Source: an uncultured Muribaculaceae bacterium
GTDB taxonomy: Bacteria; Bacteroidota; Bacteroidia; Bacteroidales; Muribaculaceae
Assembly: GCA_944321875.1 (NCBI GenBank)
Contig: CALUMX010000005.1
Span: 58,198-122,197 of the forward strand
Reading direction: 5' to 3'
Length of the DNA stretch: 64,000 nt
Within the stretch, counting starts at the first letter, position 1. Every line of letters begins with the position of its first letter. The translations under genes were made by a program, and so were the position numbers. The notes under the pieces are model-generated. The model was given only the letters and a program-made list of their open reading frames with translations, did not search any database and was not told where the DNA came from. Below, piece by piece: positions 27,062-35,932 of this stretch.

Positions 27062-27640
27062 ATGAACCCGCAAAAAAATATCTGCATCTACTGCGCATCC
27101 AGCAGCGACATCGACCGCCGCTATTTCGACGAGGCGACCCGTCTGGCAAAACTGATAGCCGGAAAGGGAATGGGCATCGTCTGCGGAGCCGGCAATCAGG
27201 GACTGATGGGAGCCGTCGCCGACGCCGCACTGCAGGCCGGCGGACACGTCACCGGAGTCATCCCCCAATTCATGGCCGACAAAGGCTGGGGACATGCCTC
27301 CCTCACCAAGACCATCGTCACGCCCGACATCCATCAGCGCAAGCAACGCATGGCTCAGCTCTCCGACGCTGCCATAGCCCTGCCCGGAGGATGCGGCACG
27401 ATGGAGGAACTGCTCGAAATCATCACCTGGAAGCAACTGGGACTGTTTTCCGGCAAAATCATCATTCTGAACACCGCCGGATTCTATACGCCGTTGCTCG
27501 AAATGCTCAACCGCGCCGTCGACGAGCATTTCATGAAAGCCTCCCACCGCCACCTGTGGCACGAGGCAGCCAACGCCGAGGAAGCCGTGAGCCTGCTCAC
27601 CTCCGACGCATACGAACAACCTGTTGAACCCAAACGATAG
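27062..27640 (+). CDS. LOG-family nucleotide phosphoribohydrolase
   Basis: Rossmann-fold TIGR00730 protein of 192 residues, resembling cytokinin riboside 5'-monophosphate phosphoribohydrolases, which release a base from a nucleoside monophosphate. The defining motif PGGCGTMEE is at residues 108-116, and the GAGNQGLMGAVADAA segment near 42-56 is also typical. The ATG at 27062 is used because the conserved N-terminus (ICIYCASS) begins there and a promoter box lies between it and an earlier in-frame TTG. In bacteria the role is probably nucleotide salvage or housecleaning. DUF4271 starts 2 bases later. Confidence 0.9.
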   Translation: MNPQKNICIYCASSSDIDRRYFDEATRLAKLIAGKGMGIVCGAGNQGLMGAVADAALQAGGHVTGVIPQFMADKGWGHASLTKTIVTPDIHQRKQRMAQLSDAAIALPGGCGTMEELLEIITWKQLGLFSGKIIILNTAGFYTPLLEMLNRAVDEHFMKASHRHLWHEAANAEEAVSLLTSDAYEQPVEPKR

Positions 27641-27642
27641 TC

Positions 27643-28503
27643 ATGCCTACAAGCGACACATACCAGCATACACCCGCTCCGGCACCTGCCGTCAAGCACT
27701 TCTCCGCCAAGCAGGCGCCGCAGTTGCCGAAACAACTGACCGACTCTCTGCCCGCTCACCCGCAGACGCTGAAACCTCTCGAACTCTACACTACGATGGA
27801 AGCACGGCCGGGACACAGCGGAGAGACCTACGTGGAATCGCCGGCGCGCACGTCGGTGGTGATGCTCATGCTCTCCCTCACGTTCCTGCTGCTGGCCTAC
27901 TGCTACCGCCGCGGAGCAAGCTACTTCGGCCACCTGCTCACAGGACTCTGGTCGGTGAAGCGCACGGAGAACATCTTCTACGAACACACCGCCAGCGAGA
28001 CCCTGATGCTCGTTTCGCTCATCATCGTCTCCATCATCATGCAGTCAATCGTCTGCTTCTCGGCCATCTCCTCCTTCTTCCCCAACATATTCCACGACAC
28101 GCAGTACGGCATCCTCATGACGACCGCCGGACTCGGGTTGTTCTACCTGACGCAACTCATCACGCTGCGCCTGCTCGGCTGGGTTTTCTCCAAGAAAAAC
28201 GAGACACGGATATGGGTGGAAGGCTTCAATTCCTCGCAGGTAATCATGGGCTTCACCCTGTCGCCCATCGCCATCATCATGCTCTTCGACCCCAGCAACA
28301 GCACCACCATGTTCACGCTCGCCGGCATCGCTTACGTGCTCACACGGACGGCTTTCCTGCTCAAGAGCTTTAGAATTTTTTATAGGAATATATTTCAGAC
28401 CTTGTATTTTATTTCGTATCTTTGTGCCGTTGAAATTGCGCCCTTGATTGTTTTTTACAAAGGGTTGTTTTTTATTAATGAATTTGATATTTTAACAAGG
28501 TGA
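27643..28503 (+). CDS. DUF4271 membrane protein
   Basis: A 286-residue protein with a polar N-terminal arm (about 1-75) and about seven hydrophobic helices from residue 78 on. DUF4271 is a Bacteroidota family usually encoded just before hemD, as here: its TGA overlaps the hemD GTG start by 4 bases. The function is unknown. The last 45 codons (from about 28370) are markedly AT-rich compared with the rest of the gene and contain a perfect -7 promoter element for hemD. Confidence 0.85.
   Translation: MPTSDTYQHTPAPAPAVKHFSAKQAPQLPKQLTDSLPAHPQTLKPLELYTTMEARPGHSGETYVESPARTSVVMLMLSLTFLLLAYCYRRGASYFGHLLTGLWSVKRTENIFYEHTASETLMLVSLIIVSIIMQSIVCFSAISSFFPNIFHDTQYGILMTTAGLGLFYLTQLITLRLLGWVFSKKNETRIWVEGFNSSQVIMGFTLSPIAIIMLFDPSNSTTMFTLAGIAYVLTRTAFLLKSFRIFYRNIFQTLYFISYLCAVEIAPLIVFYKGLFFINEFDILTR
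28417..28424 (+). promoter_or_regulatory. internal -7 element for hemD inside DUF4271
   Basis: TATCTTTG, a perfect TAnnTTTG, lies in the 3' end of the DUF4271 gene 75 bases before the hemD start. No TTG is found at exact spacing. Confidence 0.4.
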
Positions 28504-29249
28504 AAATTAACAGAATATTAGTTTCCCAGCCCAAACCAACGTCTGACAAATCGCCCTATTTCGACATTGCGACAAAGTATGGCGTGGAGATTGTATTCCG
28601 CCCCTTTATTAAGGTCGAAGGTTTAACATCAAAAGACTTCAGACAGCAGAAAATTTCGCTTTCCGAACACACCGCGGTTATCTTTACGGCAAAAGCCGCC
28701 ATTGACCATTTCTTCAGAATCGCAGAAGAATCACGCTTCACAGTGCCTGAGACAATGAAGTATTTCTGTACGACAGAATCCATCGCTCTCTACCTGCAGA
28801 AGTATACAGTATACCGCAAGCGCAAAATCTTTTTCGGCCAATCGGGCAAACTCGATGACCTGTTGCCATTCTTCCAGAAGCACAACACAGAGAAATACCT
28901 CTATGTAGTTTCCGAGGCACAGAACAACGAAGGAAGCATCCTTGACAAAAACGGCGTCAACTACTCTCGCGCCGTCATGTACCGTACAGTCAGCAACGAT
29001 TTCCAGGAAGGAGAGAAACTCGACTACGACATGCTTCTGTTCTTCAGCCCGACAGGTATCAAATCCTTGAAAAAGAACTTCCCTAACTTCGAGCAGGGCG
29101 ACATCCAAATCGGTTGCTTCGGCGCTTCGACTGCCAAATCAATCATTGAGGCAGGTTTCCGCCTCGACCTGGAGGCTCCGTCGGCCAAGGCTCCGTCAAT
29201 GACAGCCGCGCTCGACCAATTCCTCAAGGAATACACAAAGAAAAAATAG
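28500..29249 (+). CDS. hemD: uroporphyrinogen-III synthase HemD
   Basis: Closes hydroxymethylbilane into uroporphyrinogen III in tetrapyrrole synthesis. Proteins of this family are poorly conserved; supporting features are the two-lobed alpha/beta pattern, the ILVSQPKPTSDKSPYFD start, AVIFTAKAAIDHF near residue 60 and the LLFFSPTGIKSL segment near 180, where HemD usually has FTSPSAV. It is 249 residues long. The GTG start overlaps the DUF4271 stop (translational coupling). rnpA, yidD and tatD follow on the same strand, an order frequent in Bacteroidales. Other haem genes are not in the window. Confidence 0.88.
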   Translation: MKINRILVSQPKPTSDKSPYFDIATKYGVEIVFRPFIKVEGLTSKDFRQQKISLSEHTAVIFTAKAAIDHFFRIAEESRFTVPETMKYFCTTESIALYLQKYTVYRKRKIFFGQSGKLDDLLPFFQKHNTEKYLYVVSEAQNNEGSILDKNGVNYSRAVMYRTVSNDFQEGEKLDYDMLLFFSPTGIKSLKKNFPNFEQGDIQIGCFGASTAKSIIEAGFRLDLEAPSAKAPSMTAALDQFLKEYTKKK

Positions 29250-29302
29250 CGGTCCGGTGTCCGTCACCGGCACTTTACCCACAATAAACAAGAAAAAACA
29301 CG

Positions 29303-29710
29303 ATGTCGGAATTCAGCCTATACAAAAATGAAAAGCTGTGCAGCCGCACGGCCATCGACCGGCTGTTTGAATCCGGCTCATCCATAATGGCCTACCCGTT
29401 GCGGGCGGTATATGCCGTCGCAGACCGCCCGGCAACGTCACCGGCTCAGTTTCTCATCACCATTCCGAAAAAGAAAGTCCGCAAGGCCGTGGACCGCGTA
29501 CTGATGCGCCGCCGCATCCGCGAAGCCTACCGCCTCAACCGTACGCTGCTCCGCCCTGCGCTGGAAGCCAACGGAACGACTGTCGACATTGCCTTCATCT
29601 ACCTTTCACCGGAACTCAAGCACTACGAGGGCATCGAAAAAAGAATGAGAAAAATCCTTACGGCCATCGCCGAAAAAATCGAGAAAAAAGACACTCCGAC
29701 TGCCGAATAG
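29303..29710 (+). CDS. rnpA: ribonuclease P protein component RnpA
   Basis: Basic protein of 135 residues that binds the RNase P RNA for tRNA 5' processing. The [17 protein letters not shown] opening strand and the RNR-type motif [16 protein letters not shown] (about 66-81) are characteristic. In most bacteria rnpA follows rpmH; here it follows hemD and precedes yidD by 4 bases. The RNA subunit gene rnpB was looked for and not found in this window. Confidence 0.94.
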   Translation: MSEFSLYKNEKLCSRTAIDRLFESGSSIMAYPLRAVYAVADRPATSPAQFLITIPKKKVRKAVDRVLMRRRIREAYRLNRTLLRPALEANGTTVDIAFIYLSPELKHYEGIEKRMRKILTAIAEKIEKKDTPTAE

Positions 29711-29714
29711 ACCC

Positions 29715-29936
29715 ATGAAACGGCTGCTCACATTCCTGCTTATCCTTCCCATACGATTTTACCGTGCCTGCATCTCTCCGATGTTTCCACCGGCATGCCG
29801 GTTCACGCCGACGTGCAGCGAGTATGCCATCCAGGCATTGCGCAAGCATGGTCCGATAAAAGGGCTGTGGCTCAGCATCCGCCGTATTCTCCGGTGTCAT
29901 CCGTGGGGAGGCAGCGGATATGACCCCGTCCCTTAG
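29715..29936 (+). CDS. yidD: membrane protein insertion efficiency factor YidD
   Basis: A 73-residue amphipathic inner-membrane-associated protein that assists YidC-dependent insertion. The family core is intact: [18 protein letters not shown] followed by [16 protein letters not shown], and the GGSGYDPVP end. It is directly downstream of rnpA, the usual partner, and 12 bases before the TatD gene. yidC itself is elsewhere. Confidence 0.96.
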   Translation: MKRLLTFLLILPIRFYRACISPMFPPACRFTPTCSEYAIQALRKHGPIKGLWLSIRRILRCHPWGGSGYDPVP

Positions 29937-29948
29937 CCTGCCGAGAGA

Positions 29949-30578
29949 ATGAACTGTTTCGACATCCACAGCCACAAGCCGTCGCCCCGTACCGTCGTCA
30001 GCCTCTCTGCCACCGGCGATGAGAGTCTGCCGCCTGAGGGAACGCTGTTTTCCGTGGGCATTCACCCCTGGGACAGCGCGACCTGTACCGACACCGAACA
30101 CCTGTACCGAATGGCTGCGCTCCCCGGCTGTGTCATGATAGGCGAGGCGGGCATCGACAAATTGCGCGGCGCTCCTGTCGACATCCAGAAGGAACTGCTG
30201 AAAACACACATCCAACTCTCCGAACAACTGCAAAAACCACTGCTGCTGCACATCGTCAAGGCAACGGATGAAATCATTGCCCTGCACAAGGAACTGCGCC
30301 CCGAAATGCCGTGGATATGGCACGGATTCCGCGGTAACGCCCATACGGCCGAAATGTTGCTGAAACGGGGATTCTATCTTTCCATCGGAGAACGGTTCAA
30401 TGCGGACGCAGTCGCGGCCATCCCTGACGACCGGCTGCTGGTGGAAACCGACTGCTCACGATTGACGATTCAGGATATCGTGCGGAACGTGGCAGAGACA
30501 CGCCACGACACTCCCGCGCACCTTGCTGAAATCACTTCGCAAAACGCGCGCACGCTCCTCGGAAAGGTCTGTCTTTAA
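29949..30578 (+). CDS. TatD-family metal-dependent hydrolase
   Basis: Amidohydrolase-superfamily nuclease of 209 residues, somewhat shorter than typical TatD proteins (about 260). The metal-binding HSH near residue 7, GEAGID near 68, the LHIVKA histidine near 100, HGFRGN near 120 and the ETDCSR aspartate near 161 are all present, so the active site looks complete. TatD proteins are 3'-5' exonucleases acting on DNA or RNA ends. It ends the hemD-rnpA-yidD run and converges with pldA, with 3 bases between stops. Confidence 0.87.
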   Translation: MNCFDIHSHKPSPRTVVSLSATGDESLPPEGTLFSVGIHPWDSATCTDTEHLYRMAALPGCVMIGEAGIDKLRGAPVDIQKELLKTHIQLSEQLQKPLLLHIVKATDEIIALHKELRPEMPWIWHGFRGNAHTAEMLLKRGFYLSIGERFNADAVAAIPDDRLLVETDCSRLTIQDIVRNVAETRHDTPAHLAEITSQNARTLLGKVCL

Positions 30579-30581
30579 GAA

Positions 30582-31424
30582 CTAATATTCACTGAATATA
30601 GCCGGCTTGATGACAATGCCCAAACGCAGCCGGGAATGGAACTTGTTGTAATCGAGCAGATTCTCACCGTATCCGTTGTAATACTGCAGGAAAAGGAATT
30701 GATTGTCTTTCTTGAACAAACGGTAGTTGACCTCCCAAATGGAGTTGTAGTTGAGATTCCATCCGCGGCGCTTCACCAGCGTCAGCGCAAAACCGAAACG
30801 CTTGTTGGGCGACGTAATCGCCACACCCATCTGGTAGATACCGCTGTAATCGAGAATATCCTTATTGTTCTGTCCGTCGATAATCGGAATCCAGACCTTA
30901 CCGTGCACCATGAAGTTCGGGTCGATAAGCACGTTTCCCGCCAGTGAAATCTTGTTCCAGCTGCGCGATTCAATACCGTCACGCCCGTTCGACTCGTGCT
31001 CCACCATCAACGTCACCTTACCGATATAGCGGTTCTTGACAAAAAGATATTTTGCCAGACCGATACCCGGATTGAAATTCAGGTCGCGCATAGGCATCGA
31101 CTCCTCGAAGACGTTCCACATACACTTCTGTGAATAGAACAGATAAAGGAACGTATTGAACGGCAGCGTACTCTTTGTCAGACGCTGCGCGATACTAATC
31201 TGAAACTTCACGTCGGAATTGGTGCGCGAAGGCTTCGAACCAATCGATGTTCCGGCTGTAAAGTAGCTGTCCTTGTAAAGCGTAAAATAGGGGCCGTCGT
31301 CCAATGCCTTGCGGATGCTGTCCGCATCAAACGAACTCGACCACTGATTACTGGCAATCTGCCCCCAACAGGACAGTGACGTGGCTACAGCCACTATAAC
31401 TAATATAATCCATTTGCGTATCAT
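30582..31424 (-). CDS. pldA: outer-membrane phospholipase A (OMPLA)
   Basis: A 280-residue beta-barrel lipase with a signal peptide (about 1-21). The catalytic triad is visible as H143, S145 (in EHESNGRDG) and N157 (in SRSWN), close to the E. coli positions H142, S144 and N156. It hydrolyses phospholipids that reach the outer leaflet of the outer membrane, helping to keep lipid asymmetry. The alternating aromatic strands and the C-terminal tyrosine fit an outer-membrane barrel. It is monocistronic and transcribed divergently from the DUF4369 lipoprotein. Confidence 0.93.
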   Translation of the reverse strand: MIRKWIILVIVAVATSLSCWGQIASNQWSSSFDADSIRKALDDGPYFTLYKDSYFTAGTSIGSKPSRTNSDVKFQISIAQRLTKSTLPFNTFLYLFYSQKCMWNVFEESMPMRDLNFNPGIGLAKYLFVKNRYIGKVTLMVEHESNGRDGIESRSWNKISLAGNVLIDPNFMVHGKVWIPIIDGQNNKDILDYSGIYQMGVAITSPNKRFGFALTLVKRRGWNLNYNSIWEVNYRLFKKDNQFLFLQYYNGYGENLLDYNKFHSRLRLGIVIKPAIFSEY

Positions 31425-31431
31425 ACAGATG

Positions 31432-31439
31432 CAAATTTA
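31432..31439 (-). promoter_or_regulatory. possible -7 element of pldA
   Basis: TAAATTTG on the minus strand, 8 bases before the start codon. It matches TAnnTTTG but lies unusually close to the start. Confidence 0.3.
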
Positions 31440-31491
31440 GCGATTTGTACCATACGCACATCGACGATTTGTGCTTTATTATAGCCATAAT

Positions 31492-31522
31492 TTGCTCTTT
31501 TTGTAGCAAAAACTTATTTTTG
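31492..31522 (+). promoter_or_regulatory. promoter of the DUF4369 lipoprotein
   Basis: TTG at 31492-31494, 20 bases, then TATTTTTG at 31515-31522. Both elements and spacing match the Bacteroidota consensus; the start codon is 58 bases on. Confidence 0.68.
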
Positions 31523-31579
31523 CAGATACAGTCGGGCGGAAATCCTCAACGACCGCCTCTTTTTTTAAAACCGTCGCAA

Positions 31580-32599
31580 ATGAAAAAAAGCATACACTAT
31601 CTATTCGCCATACTGCTGACGCTGGCAGTAGCGGCCTGCAGCGAGAAACCGTTCAAAATTGACGGAAAACTGTCGGACGGCGCCACGCAGAATCTCCGTG
31701 CCATCTACCTGACCGGCGACTCCATCCACTCGGAATGGGTACCGGCCGTCAACGGTCAGTTCAGCATCAGCGGACAGTCGGACAGCCTGACGGTGGTCTA
31801 CATCTACTCCTCACAGATGAAAGAGCTGGCGCATATCGCCGTAGAGAACGGCGACGAAATCCAGATGGAGGGCAACCCTGCCGAACGCTATGCGCTCCGC
31901 GTGAAAGGCAGCGAGCTCAACGAGGAATGGTATGGCTTCCTCAACCGCCATGCCGCCGATTTCGCAGCGGGCAACACTGAGAAAACCGACAAGGCCATCG
32001 CGGAATTTGTAAAAGGCAACCCCGACAACGTTCTCAGCACTCTCCTGCTCACCTGCGACTATTCCGACTGCACGTCGGCCGAAGGACGCAAACTAATGGA
32101 GGGAATCTCCGAGAATGCCAGACCACGGCTGCTGACCGCCCTCTACGACGGCATCGCGACGCACAAGACGCCCGCCCGCAAACGGCTGACAACGCTGAGC
32201 CTGCGCGGCCAGGGCGACACGCTGCGCACCGTCAAGCCCGACAAAGGAAAAGTCGCCGTGCTTTTCCTCTGGAAGAAACGCAACCGCGACCGCTTCACTA
32301 TCGTCAAGCAGCTGAAAGCACTGCCGAAGAGTTATGTTGACGTCATCGACATCTGCATCGACGCCGACACCATCGGATGGTGGAACGTCATCCGCAACGA
32401 CTCCGTCAGATGGCCACACTACAAGGCTCCCGGCGGACCTGTTGACCGCAGCCTTGAGCCGTATGACATCAAAGGCTCTCCGTTCTTCGTCGTTGCCGAT
32501 ACGGCCGGCAATGAACTCTACCGGGGCAACTCGGCCGACGAGGCATGCCGGAAAGCCAACGAGAAGGCACTCTCCCTGAGCAAGGGCAAAAAGAAATAA
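31580..32599 (+). CDS. DUF4369/thioredoxin-like lipoprotein without CxxC
   Basis: A 339-residue lipoprotein whose signal peptide (MKKSIHYLFAILLTLAVAAC) ends in lipobox cysteine 20. The ATG at 31580 is chosen because the signal peptide begins there; the frame extends 45 codons upstream through the promoter. A beta-rich DUF4369 domain spans about 22-120 and a thioredoxin-like fold about 215-330. Where thioredoxins have WCxxC, this protein reads FLWKKRNRDRF, with no cysteine, so redox activity is unlikely. comM follows 48 bases later. Confidence 0.85.
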   Translation: MKKSIHYLFAILLTLAVAACSEKPFKIDGKLSDGATQNLRAIYLTGDSIHSEWVPAVNGQFSISGQSDSLTVVYIYSSQMKELAHIAVENGDEIQMEGNPAERYALRVKGSELNEEWYGFLNRHAADFAAGNTEKTDKAIAEFVKGNPDNVLSTLLLTCDYSDCTSAEGRKLMEGISENARPRLLTALYDGIATHKTPARKRLTTLSLRGQGDTLRTVKPDKGKVAVLFLWKKRNRDRFTIVKQLKALPKSYVDVIDICIDADTIGWWNVIRNDSVRWPHYKAPGGPVDRSLEPYDIKGSPFFVVADTAGNELYRGNSADEACRKANEKALSLSKGKKK

Positions 32600-32647
32600 C
32601 GTTCCTCCGCAGGAACCCATCATCATCTCACCATAAAGAAAAATACC

Positions 32648-34207
32648 ATGTTTACGAAAATATACGGAGCTGCCGTGCAGGGCATAGACGCCATTCCGGT
32701 GGTCATTGAGGCAAAAATCGACAACGGTTACGGATTCTGCATGGTCGGACTTCCCGATACCGCCGTCAAGGAAAGCTACCAGCGCGTCATGTCGGCCATC
32801 CGTATGTGCGGACTGGAATTTCCCCGCCGCAAGACGCTCGTAAACATGACTCCCGCCGACATTAAGAAAGAAGGCGCAGCCTACGACCTCCCGCTGGCTG
32901 CCGGCATACTCGCCGCCAGTGAGCAGATTGACGCCGCACGCGCTCAACGCTTCATGCTCATGGGCGAACTCTCGCTCAACGGCTCCGTACTGCCCATCAA
33001 GGGTGTGCTGCCCATGGCCATCCTTGCCCGCGAACTGGAGCTGGAGGGCATCATCGTTCCGAAAGCCAACGTCATGGAGGCCGCCGTGGTCAACAAGCTG
33101 AAGGTGTACGGCGTCGACAATCTGAAGGAAGTAATCGACTTCCTCAACGGGACCGGCGACCTCATGCCCACGGAAATCAACACCCGCGAGCTTTTCTACC
33201 AGAACATCAACCATTTCGACTGCGACTTCTCGGAAGTGAAAGGTCAGGAAAACGTCAAGCGCGCTTTCGAAGTGGCCTGCGCCGGCGGCCACAACATCCT
33301 GCTCGTAGGCTCTCCCGGTTCCGGCAAGTCGATGATGGCGAAACGACTGCCAACCATCCTTCCTCCGCTCACCCTGCAGGAAGCACTGGAAACCACCAAG
33401 ATACACTCCGTGGCGGGCAAGCTCAACAAAGGGTCGATGCTGATGACGCAGCGCCCCTTCCGCTCTCCTCACCATACCATCTCGCCCGTTGCCCTCGTCG
33501 GTGGCGGCTCTTTCCCGATGCCGGGCGAAATCAGCCTGGCGCATAACGGCGTGCTTTTCCTCGACGAGTTCCCGGAATTCAACCGACAGGTATTGGAAGT
33601 GATGCGCCAGCCGCTGGAAGACCGCCACATCACCATCTCGCGTGCCAAATACACCATTGACTACCCCGCAGGATTCATGCTCGTAGCGTCGATGAACCCC
33701 TGTCCGTGCGGCTATCACGGGCATCCCACCCACCGCTGCATCTGCAGTCCGGGAGCCGTGCAACGCTACCTCAACCGCATCTCCGGTCCGCTGCTCGACC
33801 GCATCGACCTGCAGATAGAGGTGACACCCGTCGACTTCGACGCCATCTCCTCCACCCGTCCGGAGGAAAGCAGCGCCGTCATCCGCCAGCGCGTCATCAA
33901 AGCCCGCGAAATCCAGTCGGAACGCTTCAAGGACGAGCCGGGTATCCACTGTAATGCCCAAATGACATCGCGCATGCTGCACCTGTGGGCACAGCCCGAC
34001 GAGGAAGGCCTCGAACTGATGAAAACCGTCATGCAGCGTCTCAGCATCTCTGCCCGCGCCTACGACCGCATACTGCGCGTAGCCCGCACCATCGCCGACC
34101 TCGACGGCTCGGCCAACATCTGCGCCCGTCACATCCGCGAAGCCATCGGCTACCGCAACCTCGACCGGGCCAACTGGGCACAGAGCAACGACTACTTTTC
34201 AAAATAA
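32648..34207 (+). CDS. comM: YifB/ComM family Mg chelatase-like AAA+ ATPase
   Basis: A 519-residue AAA+ protein; ComM is a branch-migration helicase that promotes integration of incoming DNA during natural transformation, and homologues occur also in bacteria not known to be competent. An N-terminal Lon-S5-like domain (about 1-180) precedes Walker A GSPGSGKSM at 221-229 and Walker B LFLDEFPEF near 303. The zinc-ribbon-like MNPCPCGYHGHP with the CIC cysteines near 355-372 and a C-terminal lid complete the family plan. It may share the DUF4369 transcript. Confidence 0.95.
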   Translation: MFTKIYGAAVQGIDAIPVVIEAKIDNGYGFCMVGLPDTAVKESYQRVMSAIRMCGLEFPRRKTLVNMTPADIKKEGAAYDLPLAAGILAASEQIDAARAQRFMLMGELSLNGSVLPIKGVLPMAILARELELEGIIVPKANVMEAAVVNKLKVYGVDNLKEVIDFLNGTGDLMPTEINTRELFYQNINHFDCDFSEVKGQENVKRAFEVACAGGHNILLVGSPGSGKSMMAKRLPTILPPLTLQEALETTKIHSVAGKLNKGSMLMTQRPFRSPHHTISPVALVGGGSFPMPGEISLAHNGVLFLDEFPEFNRQVLEVMRQPLEDRHITISRAKYTIDYPAGFMLVASMNPCPCGYHGHPTHRCICSPGAVQRYLNRISGPLLDRIDLQIEVTPVDFDAISSTRPEESSAVIRQRVIKAREIQSERFKDEPGIHCNAQMTSRMLHLWAQPDEEGLELMKTVMQRLSISARAYDRILRVARTIADLDGSANICARHIREAIGYRNLDRANWAQSNDYFSK

Positions 34208-34419
34208 TTGAGCCATTAGTTGGATTTTATCTCCCAAAGGTTTGATAAACGATTGCTAATTTTCCAATTTGGCGTTCAGATTCTCCTTTTTGTCGGATTA
34301 CACATTTATTAACACAGAAAAGGAAAACTTTATATTGGGATTAATTGTCTTATAAATAAAAACACAAAAGACAACTTTTTGGGAAAAACAATCAAACCAA
34401 CTAAACAAAACTATCTACT

Positions 34420-35724
34420 ATGAAACTTTCTTTTATTAAGGCTGTGATGGTAGGGGCTATTACAGCAACCTCCTTTACGATGGCTTCCTGCAGTGACGAA
34501 CCTAAGCCGGAAAACACCGGAGAAGAAATCGTAGTTCCAGCCGACAAAGTTCCAAAAGCGGTGGTTGAAGCGTTCAATAAGAAATACGCCGACGCAAAAG
34601 GCGTTGTGTGGACAGCGAAATCTGTCTATTGGATAGCTAACTTCGAATCGGCCGACACCCGCAACGGCATCCAGAAAATTCCGGCAAACGCTGCATGGTT
34701 CACCTCGGAAGGGGAATGGCGCATGACAGAAATTGAAGGGCACATCAGCCAGCTTCCGCCGGCAGTGCAGGAAGGACTCAGAAACAGCAAGTATGCTGAC
34801 TGGAAAGTAGATGACGAAATCGACATCATCTACCGTAACGCCACCGATATCATCTACGTGATTGATGTCGAGGGCCGCATTGACAACATCGAGACGGAAG
34901 TTGACCTTTACTTCACGGCCGATGGCGTACTCTTCAAGGAAGTAGTCGAGCAGGACAAGGACTACGACTATGAAGACATGATTTTCCTGATTGACATGGA
35001 AAAAATCGCAAAGGCAGTCGAATCGCTCTACCCGGGAGCCATCATCGTGGATAAAGACCAGGAGGATAAGTTCCTGGAGGTGACGGTGATTGACAACCGT
35101 GTTGTCAGAGACATCTATTTCGACAGCAATCTGCAATGGATACGCACGGAAACGGAAATCGGCTACACGCAACTTCCGCAGGCCGTTGTCGACGCAGTGA
35201 AGGCTAAATACGACGGCTACCGTTTCGACGACATCGAGCACGTGAAGCTCAACACACTGGAAGAGTTCTACCGCATCGACCTTGAAAGCCGCAACGGAGA
35301 CGTGACAGTAGAAGTTAGCCCGGACGGCGCAACCATCAAGGAAGTGACAGACGGCGACGACAATCTCAGCCACAACAACCGCCTGCCGGATGCGGTGAAA
35401 GCCGACATCGAGAAGCGCTATCCCGGCGCAACGGTAAAGGACGTGGATTATGACCACGGTTATCTGGAAGTGGAAATCCTGCACAACGGCGTAGAAAAGG
35501 ACGTGTATTTCACAGGCAGCAACGAGTGGGTACGCACCGAGACCGACGTTAAATACGCCAGCCTTGAGGAAGCCGTAAAGACAGCCATCAGCCAATCGGC
35601 CATGGCAAAATATGAAATCGACGACATCACGCTCATCGAAAGTCCGGCGGGTGAATACTACCTCGTTGAGTTTGACGACGTAAACAGCGTGCTGAAAATC
35701 AAAAGAACCGGCGAAATCATCTAA
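34420..35724 (+). CDS. PepSY-like (DUF2874) lipoprotein with tandem repeats
   Basis: A 434-residue lipoprotein (lipobox MASC, cysteine near 24). The mature part is very acidic and consists of repeated PepSY-like units of about 70-80 residues, each with LP.AV.....KYPGA.V..... followed by YFDSNLQWIRTETE-type strands. At least four are visible, starting near residues 40, 110, 190 and 320. Bacteroidota PepSY-like lipoproteins are thought to bind or inhibit periplasmic partners, but no function is proven. It stands alone with a strong terminator. The 212-base gap before it shows no clear promoter or gene. Confidence 0.82.
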   Translation: MKLSFIKAVMVGAITATSFTMASCSDEPKPENTGEEIVVPADKVPKAVVEAFNKKYADAKGVVWTAKSVYWIANFESADTRNGIQKIPANAAWFTSEGEWRMTEIEGHISQLPPAVQEGLRNSKYADWKVDDEIDIIYRNATDIIYVIDVEGRIDNIETEVDLYFTADGVLFKEVVEQDKDYDYEDMIFLIDMEKIAKAVESLYPGAIIVDKDQEDKFLEVTVIDNRVVRDIYFDSNLQWIRTETEIGYTQLPQAVVDAVKAKYDGYRFDDIEHVKLNTLEEFYRIDLESRNGDVTVEVSPDGATIKEVTDGDDNLSHNNRLPDAVKADIEKRYPGATVKDVDYDHGYLEVEILHNGVEKDVYFTGSNEWVRTETDVKYASLEEAVKTAISQSAMAKYEIDDITLIESPAGEYYLVEFDDVNSVLKIKRTGEII

Positions 35725-35749
35725 AAAACAATAATTCCAAAGCATCATC

Positions 35750-35788
35750 ACGAGGGGACGGCCCATGCGGCTGTCTCCTCGTTTTTTT
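35750..35788 (+). terminator. terminator after the PepSY-like gene
   Basis: 14-pair stem (35750-35763 with 35769-35782, two G-U pairs), 5-base loop, then seven T. Confidence 0.92.
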
Positions 35789-35830
35789 GTAAGGGAGAAA
35801 AGATTGTTTTGGTATTTTAACAAGATTAAT

Positions 35831-35862
35831 TTGTAATTTACCAATTTCGTGTTTTATATTTG
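35831..35862 (+). promoter_or_regulatory. promoter of the phage-type cassette
   Basis: TTG at 35831-35833, 21 bases, then a perfect TATATTTG at 35855-35862, 71 bases before the first gene. The cassette thus has a host-type promoter of its own. Confidence 0.6.
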
Positions 35863-35932
35863 TCATCGAAAAAAGGGAACAATCCGACACCGCTGAGGGT
35901 GTCGACCATCAGACAAACTAAAAACAAGTATT

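Noticed and set aside
32093..34132. Very long minus-strand open frame opposite the DUF4369 gene and comM
   Set aside because: It mirrors the codon phase of GC-rich genes on the plus strand, has no domain likeness, and spans two well-supported genes.
34411..35844. Minus-strand frame opposite the PepSY-like gene
   Set aside because: Repeats in the real gene create matching repeats in the complement; it runs through the terminator.
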